64,000 bases of DNA from Nannobrachium achirus (GCA_963921795.1 OY997639.1:55316426-55380425), one strand, 5' to 3'. Positions 33,425-47,630 are shown, numbered from the stretch's first letter. Notes: generated from the letters alone by a model not told the origin. Numbers and translations: made by a program.

Positions 33425-34580
33425 TACAGTATTATATTACTGTATTCTTTTATCTCAAGATGATATGACATGGCTTAGCCCCCATCTACTGATTCTGTTC
33501 TGTTCTTTTTCCATGAACACAGCATCTGTTATATATGTAATGATAAAAAGGTTCCTGATTTCCTGACTTTGCAAGATGCCAAGAGTCTAAAAGTTCAGTG
33601 AACAATAACTGTGGCTCAACATGTGTCTCTGACCCCGGGCTGTGTCTGCTCTTCCCTGAAAACAGATGATAGTCTTGGCTTTGATAGGTCCTATTAAAGT
33701 GAATACATGTATGTTATACATTATACTGTGAAACTACTAATGCATCTTCTGACTATACACTCTTAACCCAAAATTCACTATTGCTACTAAGATACTTCTT
33801 AGCTAAACAACATGTTCACTGAATGTCAGATTGAGAGATACTGTATTTCATATGCAAAACACAATTTATCACAACCACAACTTCAGCTCCAATTCTGATG
33901 CCAAAACCAATGTGGGCCTGTTTCATATTTCAATCCACATGGAATAATTTCATCATCGGTGGGCATGTCAATGTAGCTTCACATTTACAGCAGTAGAAAA
34001 TGGCTTAGATGTGACTGAATGGGATGTGAGCAGTTTGTAGTGCATTAAAGTCCTCTATAACAAACATAACCTTTGCTGGATAAACTGTATTTTCCCCCTC
34101 TCTGACGAATGAAACCATTTTAGGCTGGCTCATCACCAGCAGTTGCATGGCAAGGGGTAATAGGACCCAGATGGGGTCCTATTAAGCTGATATAAAAGGC
34201 AGGTAATTTCACATGAGGCCACCATGAACACACCAGACAATTCTTGATTCGACAGGAGCAGACTATGCAGACTCTGTCCGCACATAAAACTGAATAGGGA
34301 TAAGGCCGCTCCACGTCTCCTTGACAAGACAATTTTCATAAACTGAATAATTTCCTTAAAAGTAAATTGAATTACGTTCCAATTAAATTTGATTGGGAGG
34401 AGGAGAACATTTAGAGTTGAGGAGAAGTTCTCGAGTCCCCTACCGGGGGTGGTTATTTTCCTTTAAAAGCCACAAAATACAACTCAAATGAGGTTGGCAC
34501 AGATTGAGCTTTGATTTCATTATTACTGGCAACTGCACTATTTGCAATAAGCGCACATAAAAGTACAAATGCTCACAAGT

Positions 34581-34582
<2 letters not shown>
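33425..34582. other. No gene recognised
   Basis: A mixed-composition stretch at 34080-34440 has two overlapping short reverse frames but no recognised protein; possibly regulatory. Confidence 0.4.
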
Positions 34583-34632
<50 letters not shown>

Positions 34633-34647
34633 ACACACCCACACACC

Positions 34648-34725
<78 letters not shown>
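34583..34725. repeat. (CA)n microsatellite with C interruptions
   Basis: About 143 bp, interrupted by CCC blocks near 34630-34650. Confidence 0.95.
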
Positions 34726-34726
<1 letters not shown>

Positions 34727-35318
34727 CCCTCCAGCTGTGCAGCTCTGAGAGGTTCTTCTGTGTAGCGAGGCTGCTGAGAAAGCGTCCCTCTGCCTCTGAC
34801 AAGCACATGTGAGACTGTGGAGAGCATTGAGCGGGCTCATTTCACGCGCGCTGGGCTATGCTGTAGGCCCGGCTCGCTCGGTTCACGGGGGTCAGTCTGC
34901 GGATGTGCGCTGTTTGCACGGCAAAGCCACACTGCTGCCAAAAGTGAAACTCGCAGACCTTTCAGGGCCCTCGTTCAAAAAAATACATTTTTGGAAAGTA
35001 TCAGATTTCTCTCTCCCCTCAAAAATATCTTTCTATAGCACTGAACATTGACATAGCATATTTAGATACAGAGGGCAAGTATATAGAGTTTGTGTTGACT
35101 CACTGCATGTTGAGGTATGTAACTCTCGGCGAGGTGAGAGTGTAAAATATTGTGGGTTCTGTCTTCAATCCACCCAGTGAATGTGGTTCAAATTCCAAAT
35201 ACGAGGTTTGAGATTGCATGTGAATGTTTGCACGTGTGCACATGCTCATGCAAGTGCAGACCAAGAAGGGTGGCTGCAGTATGGCAGTTCTTTCATGTGT
35301 GTGTGTCTGTGCATATAT

Positions 35319-35320
<2 letters not shown>

Positions 35321-35360
<40 letters not shown>

Positions 35361-35376
35361 ACACGTGCGCGCGCGC
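35321..35376. repeat. (TG)n then (CG)n microsatellite
   Basis: TG units 35321-35359, then GCGCGCGC near 35367. Confidence 0.9.
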
Positions 35377-35742
35377 ACATGTATATACGTGTGTGTGTTC
35401 CTGACGCCCTCTCTGCTTCCTCAACCACTCTGACAAGCACTTGTCTGGTCACAGAACAGTAATTCATTGTCTGACAGCTGTTTTCTTTTCTGCAAGCCTG
35501 CCCCACTAGGATCTTGGGGTGTAATTCCACACACAGGACCAGCTGGAGGCTTTCCCAAATAAAAAACCCCAAAACCCCAGGCAGGCCATGGGCCCAGTGC
35601 ATGGTCATACTTCCGCTAGCAACATTGCGCCATTGGTGAATCACTGCCCCACAAAACAAAACAGAGACCTCACTAACCTCCCAAAATATCCCTTTCACGT
35701 ATTGAATGATCTGCAGGCAATGAAATCTGAAGATGTCTAGTC

Positions 35743-36003
35743 CAGGGGGTCCCAAACATTTCCATGTTAAGGACGACCAAATAGCCATAGGCTCAATTCA
35801 CGCTGCAACGTGTTGTACAACTGTCTGAGTTCATGCAACTGCTATTTTCACTATTGTAAATTCTTGAAATCCTTTGACAATAATGAATTGAAGGGTTGAA
35901 AGTGGAAGAACTGGTATAATAATGTTATGAATTGAAATGATGATTTTCTTATTTTTCTTTAGTTTTCCTTTCCTCCTGATGGTCCCTACTTTGAAAACTA
36001 CAG
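35743..36003. mobile_element. hAT-type MITE, family CAGGGGGTCCCAAAC
   Basis: 261 bp from CAGGGGGTCCCAAACATTT to TTTGAAAACTACAG, flanked by GTCTAGTC (35735-35742) and GTCTAGGC (36004-36011). A degenerate hairpin trace lies at about 35795-35851. Confidence 0.78.
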
Positions 36004-36011
36004 GTCTAGGC

Positions 36012-37263
36012 CAGGACAGGCTCCAGTCAAGAGCACAGACTGATGTCCTCTGAGCACCAGAGTCTCTCGGTGAGTCATGAGTGCTTCCCGTTTAACAACC
36101 ATTTTTCTTTTTCATTTCCTGTCCGGATGACCCAAACCTCCGTGGAACTGGCTTGTAACGTGGGCCCCGGCTGGGGTTTGGACACCATCTCTGCCCTCGT
36201 TTTGTAGACAGGATGTTTAACTGAACCCCCTCTTGTGAGGTCATCAGAGGGCCTGGGATGATTTCCCCCAGATGGCGCAAAACTATACGTAATCTTCCTC
36301 AGCCGTAATGATTAATTCTAAATCCATTGAAAGGGAGATGAGCCACTGCTCAAGTATACTACAATGTTTATGTAATTACCTTAAAGACCAGAGTTGAGTC
36401 ACTGGGCTTTTCAGATCCGATATTCATTATAAACCTTCACACTCCCACTCAGGTATTCAATTATGGTAGGACTTAAAGTGATACTCTCTCAGTTTCACAA
36501 GAGGTGTAAATGTAAAGTAGAAGTGCATTAGTGTAAAGCAAGTGCTGCCCCACACAATAGCTACTGTACTATATCTTTCCAACAAGCAAGGCGAAGGAAT
36601 TACCCTTGAAAAGACTACAAGTGGCACAGTGGCTTTGAAAGATAAGGAGTTGCCAAGAGCTTCGTTTTAATGTTTTATTGGCACAAAGTACCAATTTTCA
36701 ACATACCTCTCTCCTCAAGTGCTCATTAAAGCTAAAATTACACCAGTTAAAGGCTTATAAACCACTGTATCTCGGCAGCTTGAACGGAGAAAGCGCTGCA
36801 CGCCGAAAAGCTATTCCAGTTATCCTGGACGTGCCTCAATGTCGCTCCGATGGAGCAACCCTCAGATGCAGAGCCGCAGAGCCACAGCTATACTTACCTG
36901 GGATCAGATGACAGTAATTATCTGGTTTTCATCATCATTCCTGTGGTAGCGGAATCCCTGCAGCACCACACACACCTGCCCCAAGCACAGGTAAGTACAA
37001 CTCTGTCACACTGCAACAGAAACACAGTCTGTCTGCAGATGACAGATAACTCCATCTTTACAAATACGTCTCGTAACGAACAGCCAACTGGTTGGAAGAC
37101 ACTCAGTTCTCCGAAATGTCCCTATTTCCTACGGTTAGTCATATTCTTCTTCTTTCGTGTATCATCGTCCTTGATGATTGGTTGACGACATTTTATTTCA
37201 CAAGATTACCAACGTCGCGCCCCGCGGTTAGTCTATATTGTCTATATTAGGGAGCGTACAGAG
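36012..37263. other. No gene recognised; candidate regulatory stretch 36660-36880
   Basis: 36660-36880 is repeat-free and holds GCTCATTAAAGCTAAAATTA and a short CpG-rich run. No protein family seen in its open frames. Confidence 0.35.
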
Positions 37264-37275
37264 AAGTTTGGGGGG

Positions 37276-37452
37276 GGGTGGGGTCGCCCGCTGGCCTTGC
37301 GGTCCAGGCGCATCCATACCACATAGGCTCTGATGCCTGACAGTGTGTCCGATCCTGACAACATTTGCTGCGTGTCACTCCCCATCCCTCTCCCCATTTC
37401 CTGTCAGTCTACTACCCTATCAATAAAGGCATAAAAGCCCCAAAACAAATCT
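37276..37452 (+). mobile_element. tRNA-derived SINE with 12-bp target duplication
   Basis: AAGTTTGGGGGG occurs at 37264-37275 and 37453-37464. The body CCCCATCCCTCTCCCCATTTCCTGTCAG matches the SINE at 29103; the 3' end is A-rich. Confidence 0.85.
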
Positions 37453-37464
37453 AAGTTTGGGGGG

Positions 37465-40030
37465 TGCTGGAAGCAATGTTTTTTAAAGGGGGCAGTTTAA
37501 TATACTACGTATATGACACCTACCTGTACTACTACCTTTACACCGCCGCAGCTCTGTATCTGACGGTCCTTATCCCTCGCTCATAGAGTATATGGGCATG
37601 CCCTCTTTTGTATACACAGTATGGAGCTGACTAATTTGTTTGCGCCTGATGCCATGTCGACACGTTAAAGTTAGCCATCACACTCCGTATTTGGGCGTAG
37701 CTGCATTGGGAGCTCCTTAAATGGTAATGGCCATGATAGTGACATGATATCATTTTTAATTGGTCCCCACTCCTTAAAGATGGGGTGCCATGATTTTCTC
37801 CCCCTCTAAAACATGATTATCAGCTGATTATACTAGGAGGAAGATTTTTTCCAAAGAAGTGTACAGAAAGAGTTAAAATTAGGTTTTTATGTGGCCACAT
37901 CCACCAGTTCATAAAGTATGCCTGGTTGTCATGGTGGGTGGTGAGTGACCCAGCTGAAGTTAGTTACACCCACAGTTTTGGGTGAATGGTAAAAGGGGAG
38001 GGGTTGATTCTATGATGTAATTGTATCTGTGTTTTTGGACCGGCACTTTTGACCCACAAGGTGGCAGCCTCCAGGAAAAACAAAAACAAAACAAAACAGA
38101 ACAAAACAAAGGGAATACATAATTGCTCATAACAACCACATCAGGGGGTCTAATGAAGTACTGTCAACCTCCTAGACACATGAAAAACAGAAAAAGTACA
38201 AAACTATGGCACCGCCTCTTTAACACTTGGGGAGCCAAACGCGTTCAGGGACGAGTTATGGCCACTAGATGTCACCCTGCCACAGGAAGTTATATCGTCG
38301 AGGGACGAGTCAACAAATAGTTAACTTTTCGAGACCGCAGCTTCCCTTTGCATGCCCTGAATCCATTACGTCACCCAGCCAGGGCAGGAAGCCCCCTGTC
38401 TCTCCCCACACGGAAGGATTTTACATGGCTTTAGATTCTACTTTGAAACATAAGAACGGCTTTATCTGAGAATGAGGTAAAAACAGCCCCATGGAGGCAG
38501 AGAGCTGATTGTTTTCACGGCGACACTTTACCGCGAATTTTCCGCGATTTTTTTACCGCGAGTTTCGCGAGCGTTTGTAAACAAATGGAGTACCTCCTCA
38601 ATCTTCTCTGGACACGCACGTGCACACGCACAAAGCTTGCGGGGCTCATCAAAACATAACGTAAGTCAATGGTGGCACCAGCAACAGCTATAAATGTTAT
38701 AAACCTTGGCCGCCCATGTGTTAAAGGTGTTTTTTGTGATATTTGCACATACATGAAATGTGTCCGCTGCATTGTGCCCATTTTATCTGCAGGGCCTGTC
38801 ACAGACCTTTCAGTGCCTGGAAGTCCTCTGACAGGGCCTGATATCCGGCCCTGTGAAAGGGCTGTTAATATGGTTGGTACCATGGTAACATGGCCCTGCC
38901 CTGCTGCCCTACCAATGTCATTCAGTGCCATGAGAGGGGCCTGATGTGACAGGGCCTGTCATCCATATACAATTACTTATGATCTTAACAGGCCTTTCTT
39001 TCTCTCCCTGGGAAGTAGGCTAATTATTACATAATAATTAGTCCAGTTTGACGTCAAATCAGATTCAATGAGGTGTTTTTAATTGGGTGTGGAAGGGGCG
39101 GTAAGGGACGTAGATAGGGGGCACAAAGAAGGTTGAGAAACAACAATCTATATCATTTGACAGCTTGCAGACAATACACACATTACAGATATTTACAGTC
39201 AGTTTACATTGCATTAGATAACAAAAAAGAAAAGTTGACGGCATGAAAAAATATTGTATTTGCAGTCTAGTACTGTATGACTTATACGCTGTTAATGCAG
39301 GCCATTGCAGTATACTGTATGCAGTATATACCCAGACGTATTGTATTGTCTATACTACAGCCTCACTATATTATGACAATACACAGTGTTACTGAAAATA
39401 AGCTCTCCAGTTTTATGTTGCATCTAAGAGAGTGATATATTCGTTTATGAGGCTGGTCAATCTCAAAATGAACCACAACTCGAGTCATTCATGTATAGCC
39501 CTGCACTGTGTCTGGTTTGTTTTGCTAGAGAACAGCCCTGATCCCCTGTGTTTTATGAGGTCATTGTAACTGAGTTACAGTCCCTCTCTGGGTCACAAAA
39601 CTGACCCATGTACATGCTGAGAGCCCTCATGTGACTGTTGCTGTTGTTCTGGAACCCGCTGATCCTCAACTGTGAACAACTTAGCAACGAAAGATCTGGA
39701 AGGATAAAATGGGGAGCGGGGAAAACAGGCAGAGACAGAGAGGGGGAGGGAGGACTGGGGAAGGGAGAGAGAAAGATAGAGAGACATACAGTAAATACAG
39801 ATAAAACACAGAGATGAGACAGAAAGCATGATCTTACAAAATTTCAGTGAGGGTCAAAGTGAGAAAACATAGTAACAGAGCATCTAAATCTTGTCCGGTT
39901 GCGATCGGGATGCCAAGAGCTAAACAGCCCTTTTATCAGATTCGGGGGTTCATGCAGATTTACTGTGTTTTTGTGAGTCTCAGCGCCATAAATCCTCTGT
40001 GCATAAGAAAGGCAGAGGGGGTGGGAGGGG

Positions 40031-40031
<1 letters not shown>
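37465..40031. other. No gene recognised
   Basis: Open frames here (38123-38470, 38515-38944) lack recognisable domains. 38785-38960 repeats GGGCCTGTCA/CAGGGCCTG in both orientations. Confidence 0.4.
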
Positions 40032-40121
<90 letters not shown>

Positions 40122-40138
40122 CGCGTGTGTGTGTGCGT
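40032..40138. repeat. (TG)n/(CG)n microsatellite
   Basis: TG units to about 40113, CG units, then TG again. Confidence 0.95.
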
Positions 40139-41069
40139 GGTAGAGTGTTATGAATGTATAGAGAATCGTGCCAGGAAAACTGATGACTCACTGGGTCAAT
40201 TAAACTCCAAATTTTGGTAAGAAATAAAAAAAAAGTGCGTTTACTGTATTTCAATGTATAGTAAAACGCTGATGTTACTACAACGAAGCAGTCCCTCGGA
40301 TACGATAAACTGATACTGCGAGTGCATGCAAGGCAAAGTAAAATAACAATGGGGGTAAGGAAAACAAATAAATGACCTTTTGACCGGATGTTACCCCTTG
40401 ACTTGGAACGTGGTATCTCTCTTCTGGCTACACCATGACTTAAGTACATAGAGACACCTCATCTATATTTTTAAAGGAGGCCGGTGGAGAGACATTTCAC
40501 TGCTCTAACCACTATGGTGCAAGAAAAGGCGTCGGATGACCGCCTCCGTGCTCACTGATAATACCTGCAACACCCGCAGAGACATAAAACTGACAGAGGA
40601 TATGCACAACATTATATTCACCTCTCATGACATGTGTAGCCATGGCCAGCCGCTCTGGCCCGGCCTTCATGATGAAGGCATGTGTAATTATACGCTCATC
40701 CCAGCCACAGAGCTTTTGTTCAAAGTTCCCTGGCAGCAGAGAATGCTCAGCTGAAACAATAAGGGGATCAATGCCTCATCTTTTCTCTGCAGTCGTCCGC
40801 ACACCAATATTCATACTGATCTGGAACCTGCCAGGGTTTTTTTTTTGGGGGGGGGGGGGGGGGTTCTCGCCTCTCCTCTCTCCTCCTGCAATTTTTGGTG
40901 ATTTGTGAGCCTCTGGATCGGCTTCGACGTCCTGGACGGAGTATGGCTTAAATTATGTCCTCATTTGTTTCTTCATCACCCTACCCTCCTTCCTTTCTCC
41001 ATCTTGTAACTCTCCTCCAAGTGCTACAGTATATGCTTCCAGGCAAGAAAGGAATGTATTTCTGCTTCT
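40139..41069. other. No gene recognised; G18 run near 40846
   Basis: A T9G18 block at about 40836-40863. Confidence 0.45.
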
Positions 41070-41077
41070 CATTAGGT

Positions 41078-41512
41078 CAGGGGTCTTCAACGTTTTCAGG
41101 CCAAGGACCCCTTAGCTGAGAGAGAGAGATGACGCAGGGACCCTCACCTTTTCGTGGATTCCAGTTTCATCGTTTGACAGCATAATCATCAGTGTATTTT
41201 GGATTCATGTCAATGTGTCTTTTCAGACATTTAACTACTTGAACCGTAAATACTTAATAAACTTGACCTTTCATTCCGTACTTTGTCTGCTCTTTTCCCC
41301 CTCTACACCAAACCACTTTGCCAAAAAATAGACGATCTACAAGCTCACAAGCTTGTAGATCTGCTATTTTTGGCTAAAGTTCTCATAATATGGATGTTAG
41401 GGTTCAAGAGGTTAATATAAAAAAGGATTCTATTACACAAAGATTTGGAGGACCCCCTGTAGTAACTCTGAGGACCCCCTAGGGGTCCCAGACCCCCTGT
41501 TGAAGACCCCTG
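41078..41512. mobile_element. hAT-type MITE, family CAGGGGTCTTCAACG
   Basis: 435 bp from CAGGGGTCTTCAACG to TTGAAGACCCCTG, with a perfect 8-bp duplication CATTAGGT (41070-41077, 41513-41520). Internal hairpin at 41321-41373. Confidence 0.94.
41321..41373. repeat. Hairpin (about 24-nt arms, 4-nt loop)
   Basis: Left 41321-41345 and right 41350-41373, with core AGATCTACAAGCT and flank CCAAAAAATAG/CTATTTTTGG; one or two mismatches plus a one-base length difference in the A/T run. Confidence 0.9.
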
Positions 41513-41520
41513 CATTAGGT

Positions 41521-43978
41521 AGAGCCAATGTGACCTCGAGACACGGCCAACATGACACTTCCCACACCAGAAAACACCATCACCAACAACAGTGACCCAC
41601 ATAGCATCTCAGGCACCAAGTCGTCTCATAGAACAGTTAACATTACAAAGACAAATCTACTTTACAATTTAGAATTGCTTAATCAGAAATAGTATTTATT
41701 TAATCTGATCATTGGGCAATTTATTCTAAACAAATAGAAAAAGAAAATACAATCATGTGGATTTCACCTCAGCATGGATGTCACAAGTGAGGACTTGGAA
41801 CGGTATCTCTCTTCTGGCTGCACTGTGACATACCGGTACATACAGTACATAGAGTAGAAACCTCATCTATCATCAATGTATAAGTTGAACAAAATCCTTG
41901 TGTATGTGTCTGACAGTCTTGCACATAACCTAGGACTGTGTGATTAATCGACTTCAAACCTGATGTGTATCAATGAGGACCTGGGTGTGTTGTGCCGAGT
42001 AAGAATTTGGTCGGAGCAGATCGGCCAGAACTAAAAATCCAATAATATGTCTGTGTCTGAACTCAAGGATCCACAAAAGTGGAAAAAGCAGCACACCAAA
42101 ATGGCTCAGATGCAGTGTTCCATTTTAATCCGAACACTGACGTGTTTCGGCACAAAGCCTTCTTCAGAGCAAGTGTCTGTGTCTGTCTGTGTCACTGTAT
42201 TGCCTATATATGGAGATCTGTGATGTTATAGTAGGCTACTGATACTAAGACTGGCCTGTGATCGAACAATTGCAGTATTGGGAGAGAGGAGAAGGAAGGC
42301 ATTTTATGAAATACATAGAGATGAGGATGAGAACAGAAGGTACAGTGGGAAGTGAGAGAGACGAGGTAATCATAACAATGTATTCCCGACTTGCATCGTT
42401 TCTGACATGCATGACCCAGAGTTTTTTTAAATGACAGCTAGACTCCTGCAAAGTCACGCCCCATTTTGTTTTTCATGAGCCAGTAATGGAGAGTCAACCT
42501 CTACTTATTTAAAGTTTTGTGATGGTCCTTGGCCAATGTTTTCCTTGTGAGGAGCGGCATATGTGTAAAAGATTTTATGGCTGTAAGTCAAACGGGGCAT
42601 GAGTTATTATGCCTGTTCAAAGTTCTTACATCTGCTGCTATTTTAACCACACACCTTATGTGTATATCATCATGCACCTTGAGTATATGTCACACTGTGC
42701 ATGCTGACCTGTTTTTACTGTATTGTTATTTCTCTATCTCTTTCCACCGTTCTTAAAACTGAACTGATTCAACTTAGGAGGAAGATTTGTTTCTACTGTT
42801 ACACACCATGCAATTTAGTAAAAAGTGTTTTTTTTTCTCCTAAAAGTGAAAAAAGACTGACTGATATAATAGGGTGCTTCGTGCTTGGTCCTCTAATAAA
42901 TAAATAATCATGGGAAATACACACTAAACTGTACAGATTACCAGCTGCAGTGATGGTCCCGTGGTTAAGTGGAATTTGCTGCTAATGCATACTTTACTTT
43001 TTTCACTTGAATCACCCAACCACAAGTAATATGGAGAACCGTAAAGGCCCAATCAGTGATACAATTGTAAGCAAATGGGTAACCCCACCAGAAAAAATTA
43101 ACAATAGCAGTGAGTGAGGCATGTTTTTATTCTGATTGACTCAGCTCTTGATAACATAGGAATAACACTATTTTTGAACTGTAGTTTGCTATATTTTAGG
43201 GCTGTAATAGGTTTGCTTAATGTTTCCAAACATTGAAGTAAAACAGATCTATTTTAATTTATGATAGGGTAAGAAAGTTCCAAACTCTTTAACAATGTAT
43301 GTGAAAATAACCCTCATTTATATTCAAAACAATCCTTTAAGCATATTGAACGGTATTTCAGCTGACATGGCAGCCGCTCCGGTTATAGCCCTTTGGAGTT
43401 GAAACGCAAACCAGGGGGATTGTCTAATGATACGGGGAACAGCCAGACAACACTGAGCTTTAGCCAACAGTCCATTTCCAAACCAAGAGACAGCATCACT
43501 TACAATCAGCCAATCAATACAGCATCTTGGGTCTCTGTCAGGTACTTTCAAACTGTCGGACTGTGCAAACTTGGCAGGAGCAAGCAGCAGCTTGGAGGCA
43601 CGACGAAAAAACATCAGAGTCCTCTGATGCTTTGGGGATTTGAGTTTTTATGAGATATAATCTATCGAACCCTTTCAGCAGACTGTGGCGTGACTAATGC
43701 TCACTGAAGTTGTCATGAAAGCAGTATGGAACGCTACACATCCATCTTGCTTTCTCTGCAGTTGTCTCCATGTGCATCTCTCCATTTCACCCTCCATCAC
43801 TCCTGCAGGGTCGACAGTAGCCGGTTTGCTTCACCTGCCAGAGTGCAAACGTATTCTCCACTTTCCCCCTGATGCACATCAAGTCAAATCAGGTTTACAT
43901 TAGGATTAGGGGAGCTTTTATAAACATGTAGCTTTGTCCTGCCCAGGCACAGAAAGAAGCATAACCAACCATGAGTTC
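41521..43978. other. No gene recognised
   Basis: Contains one CTATATATGG-type motif at about 42204, and CGTGTTTCGGCACAAAG followed by CCTTCTTCAGAG at about 42141, a sequence type common in vertebrate repeats. Confidence 0.4.
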
Positions 43979-44157
<179 letters not shown>

Positions 44158-44261
44158 GAATGTTTTTTTCAGTAGCATGTTGTTTGGACACCATGGTTGT
44201 TTGTTGTTTTCTTTGCGGTCTACTTAAGTGACCATGTATTTACCTTGTTTGTTGACTATTC

Positions 44262-44745
44262 GTAGGGGGAAATAAGGGCAAAAATGTCCAAAACGTTACG
44301 CGTTGGATACAAGCAGCAAATTTGGTACAGATGTCCCTTGGGTCATCCTAAAACATCCTAGAACGGGTGCCCAAAAAAATCTTAAACAGGAAGTGAGTTA
44401 TGGACAAAATTCTAAATGGCCGCCTAAACTGTTGACCGTTGACTCAAAAGACACCAAAAGAATCTCAAAAAAGCATGAAATTTGGCACACGTCCCGTGGG
44501 TCATCCTAAGACAACCTAGAAGGGGTGCCCAAAGAAATCTTAAACAGGAAGTGAATTAATGACTATTGAAAATGGCCACCTACAGTGTTGGCTATTGCCT
44601 CAAAAACCTATAGAATCTTATAGAGGCATACACTTTGGCACATATGTCCCTTGGTTATCCTAAAACATCCTAGAAGGGGTGCCCAAAGGAATCTGAAACA
44701 GGAAGTGAGTTACTGACAAAATTGAAAATGGCCACCTAAGGGGTG
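44262..44745 (-). repeat. Composite repeat, copy 3, tandem-unit part only
   Basis: About three to four units inverted relative to 858-1432 and 49010-49970: CAAATTTGGTACAGATGTCC, GGGTCATCCTAA, AAACAGGAAGTGAGTTA. The unique head is absent. Confidence 0.8.
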
Positions 44746-45299
44746 CCCAAAAAGGGACTTCATAAAAGGCTATATAAGTTGGTACATATTGAGTACTGCT
44801 TATTATCCTCGAAGGGGTTATTTATTTGTATGGTTAAGCCTTTTGAAGTGTTCAGCCAGAAATCAAATCAAACAGTTTTACAGTTTTTGAAATATACACC
44901 TGTGTTCTGTATGACAAGACAACTGACATTGAAAATGTCAATGATAAGGAAGGACCTGTTTGCTCAAAAGTTTCTCTAAATGGAAACCATTCCTCCCATA
45001 CAGGCTGCATTGCTACAACACTCAAATCGAGCAGTTTAACAATCTGGCATTTGGTCCAGAAACCTGAAAGCTTTGCAATCTCTACCATCTCCTGAAAAAT
45101 ATGGATGAGTTGCTGATTCATGGACACCTTTATGGACACTGATTCATGGACACCTTTATGGACACTCTTGCTAGATGCTGCCAAAGATGGTGGAGGCTTC
45201 AAAAGGATTACAGTGTGGCTGCAACGCGTAGCCCCTCTGTTTGAGAATGTGTACGCTAGGATGCTGAGCTATTAGCATTATGCCAATGTGCTGGTAATC
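44746..45299. other. No gene recognised
   Basis: Spacer between the inverted copies of the composite repeat; includes an 18-20-bp duplication GGACACCTTTATGGACACT near 45120-45165. Confidence 0.45.
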
Positions 45300-45699
45300 A
45301 TAAAATGGCACACATGAATTATAGTTACTAAACACTAATCATAAAAAAATAGTAATGCTCTAGAAGAAAAGATAGAGTGAGAGTGCAAAATAAATAAGCA
45401 GAGATGCAGAGTAAAATAAAATATGGAGAAGATAAGATGCAGTGTAAAATAAAATAGAATGTGCAGAGGGTTAGATAAATAAAGAAGATTCAAAGAAGAA
45501 TGTAAATAAAAAAAAATATTGCAGGAAGTAAAATAAATACGATTTACAGTTTACAATTGAGGCATTTAGCAGACGCTAATCATGTTTTGAAGGTATGGAG
45601 GATTGGAGGTGCCATACTTTTTGGCTTTGAAGGCCAGCATCAGTGTTTACTCTCTGCGGACAGCAAAATGGAGCCAGTGAAGGGAGTGGAGGAGACTGA
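45300..45699 (+). repeat. Composite repeat, copy 2, left piece
   Basis: Matches 303-649 closely, then is broken at GGAGACTGA by a 3.2-kb insertion and resumes at 48865. Confidence 0.88.
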
Positions 45700-46639
45700 T
45701 TGATTGATTGATTGAAGAATTTATTAGAAGTTTGCAATAGAAAAAAGTACAGTTTCATGACAGTACAAATCACTGGTACAAGGTCAACTAAAAGGAGATC
45801 CTAGAAAGCCGAGGCTTATTTCCACAGGAACCACACTTTAAAGCTATACTGTGTAAGTTGCTAAACTAGTGGTCAGTAGCGGTATTGCTTTTTTCGGCCG
45901 TTTTTCGCCCAGAGTCGTCGCGGACCACCGCCGCGGACCACCGGAGCGGCGCCGCAAACCACCGCGACCGATACAAATCCGTGGAGGGGTAGAACGCATG
46001 GTAGAACGTAATTTTCTGGCCAGAATTTGGGGATTAAGAGGTTAAGAATCCTTCACCATGGTAAACACTGTAGCTGAGCGAGGCTACTTCCTGAAGACCA
46101 AGACAGATAAGCTGTGATTGGCCGGTAGTGTATCATGTGTGTATGATCAGCGATGTGATTGGCCAAAGTATACACTCTTAAAAATGTTGGGTCAAAACAA
46201 CCCAAGTTGGTTATTTAGGTAACCCAACACGCAACGCTGTTTTGGACCAGCCCAGCATGGGTTATTGATAACCAGCAGGGTTGGGTTAAGGCTGTGACCC
46301 TACATGTTGGGTTGGGATTGTACAACCAAGTAATGGGTTAAAAGTGACTTTGCTGTTGGGTTAATGTGATACTGCTGATGGGTTGGAATCTAACACCTAA
46401 AAATTGCTTAAAAGTGACCTTGTTGTTTGGATTGTACACCCATTTACATTAAATCTATTCATTTTTATCTGGTGGAAACCAGATCAGTAATCACCTCACT
46501 TTCTTTGACGACCATTGAGTACCTCTTCTGGATAGGCTATTCATGTCACATGGTAGAGCTAAGGGCCAATCGCAGGACAGTACCCCAGGAGTGCCCTTCT
46601 AGACAATGGGGCGCTCCTCCAGGCTATGGGGAAAATTAG

Positions 46640-46830
46640 CTGTTGGAAAAAGTACTCAAATGTTTTACTTAAGTAAAAGTATCGTAAAAGTATCAATACT
46701 GCACTGTAGATGTACTCAGTTATAAGTAAAAGTCCAGAATTCAAAATGTACTTGAGTAAAAGTATGAAAGTATTGTCATCAAAATGTACTTAAAGTAGCA
46801 AAAGTACAGATGCGACACGTTGTGATCTTG
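46640..46830. mobile_element. Fragment of the CAGTGGTGTAAAGTAAC-type hAT repeat
   Basis: AAAAAGTACTCAAATGTTTT and repeats of AAAGTAC match the style of 10703-11116. It ends in a hairpin remnant GTTGTGATCTTGTAG. Confidence 0.6.
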
Positions 46831-47605
46831 TAGTGTAGACAGTAGCGGCCTTTACTATGTTTCAACCGTCAATTGAAACGGGCCGCGGCCGTCAGGGGGG
46901 CCTCCGACTGCCGGTCAGTCTAAGTCCAAATCACGGTCAATGCCAATGACAGTCCATCGAAAACCCCCTCTCACACTGGGGCCCCCTTTCTGTAACGCGC
47001 TGCCTAATGTCCTTCCCCCCTCCTCACTCACACACTCAGTCAGTCACTCTGAGCAGACAGCAGAGGGGGAGAAAAAAGTTGTCTGAAAATAAGTTGTTTA
47101 AACAGCTTGGAAACCATTCGCTGCCACTGGATTAATAACTGATCATCAATACATCTCAAATAGGGATCTACTACCTTTGGATGTTCAATTGGAGAGGACA
47201 ACAGCAACACATTGAAATCCACGTTTTTAGGCTCCAACCGCTTGCATTAGATCCAGAGAAATGCGATGCGATGCGTGATCATTTGTCTTCTCTTCAACAC
47301 TGCGCATATTTTACAGCTATCCTAGGCTGTGTAACGTTAGGTTAACGAGCTCGTTGACCCTCATTTGACATGGGCATAGTCTGGCTTGTGCTGCGTGTGT
47401 CAACTGAATGCATTAGCCCAGATATCAAGTAATCATGATCTCCCCCTCATGCTAAAATGACTTTAAGTTCCACTTCTCCCCAAAATGTATTTTCCATCAT
47501 GAATGACAAGCCTATACTATTGTTGCATTTAGGCTCTTTATTAAACTATAAGCCTGTGTTTTATTGCTACACAATAATGGTAAATAAAGTAGCTTACTCT
47601 CAAAT

Positions 47606-47630
47606 AATCCATCCATCCATCCATCCATCT
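47606..47630. repeat. (CATC)n microsatellite
   Basis: About six CATC units. Confidence 0.9.

Noticed and set aside
35246-35788. 180-codon reverse frame
   Set aside because: Held open by a CA tract (His-Thr repeats) and spans the edge of a hAT MITE.
39844-40449. 201-codon reverse frame, longest after the tent5a exon
   Set aside because: Its middle is a CA/CG microsatellite read as His-Thr and Ala-Arg; the flanks show no domain.
42120-42175. CGTGTTTCGGCACAAAG followed by CCTTCTTCAGAG as a named repeat
   Set aside because: The sequence type is familiar from vertebrate repeats but I could not fix a family or ends.
47040-47237. 65-codon reverse frame inside the TA-flanked element as a transposase remnant
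   Set aside because: No recognisable catalytic motif; too short and AT-driven to assign.
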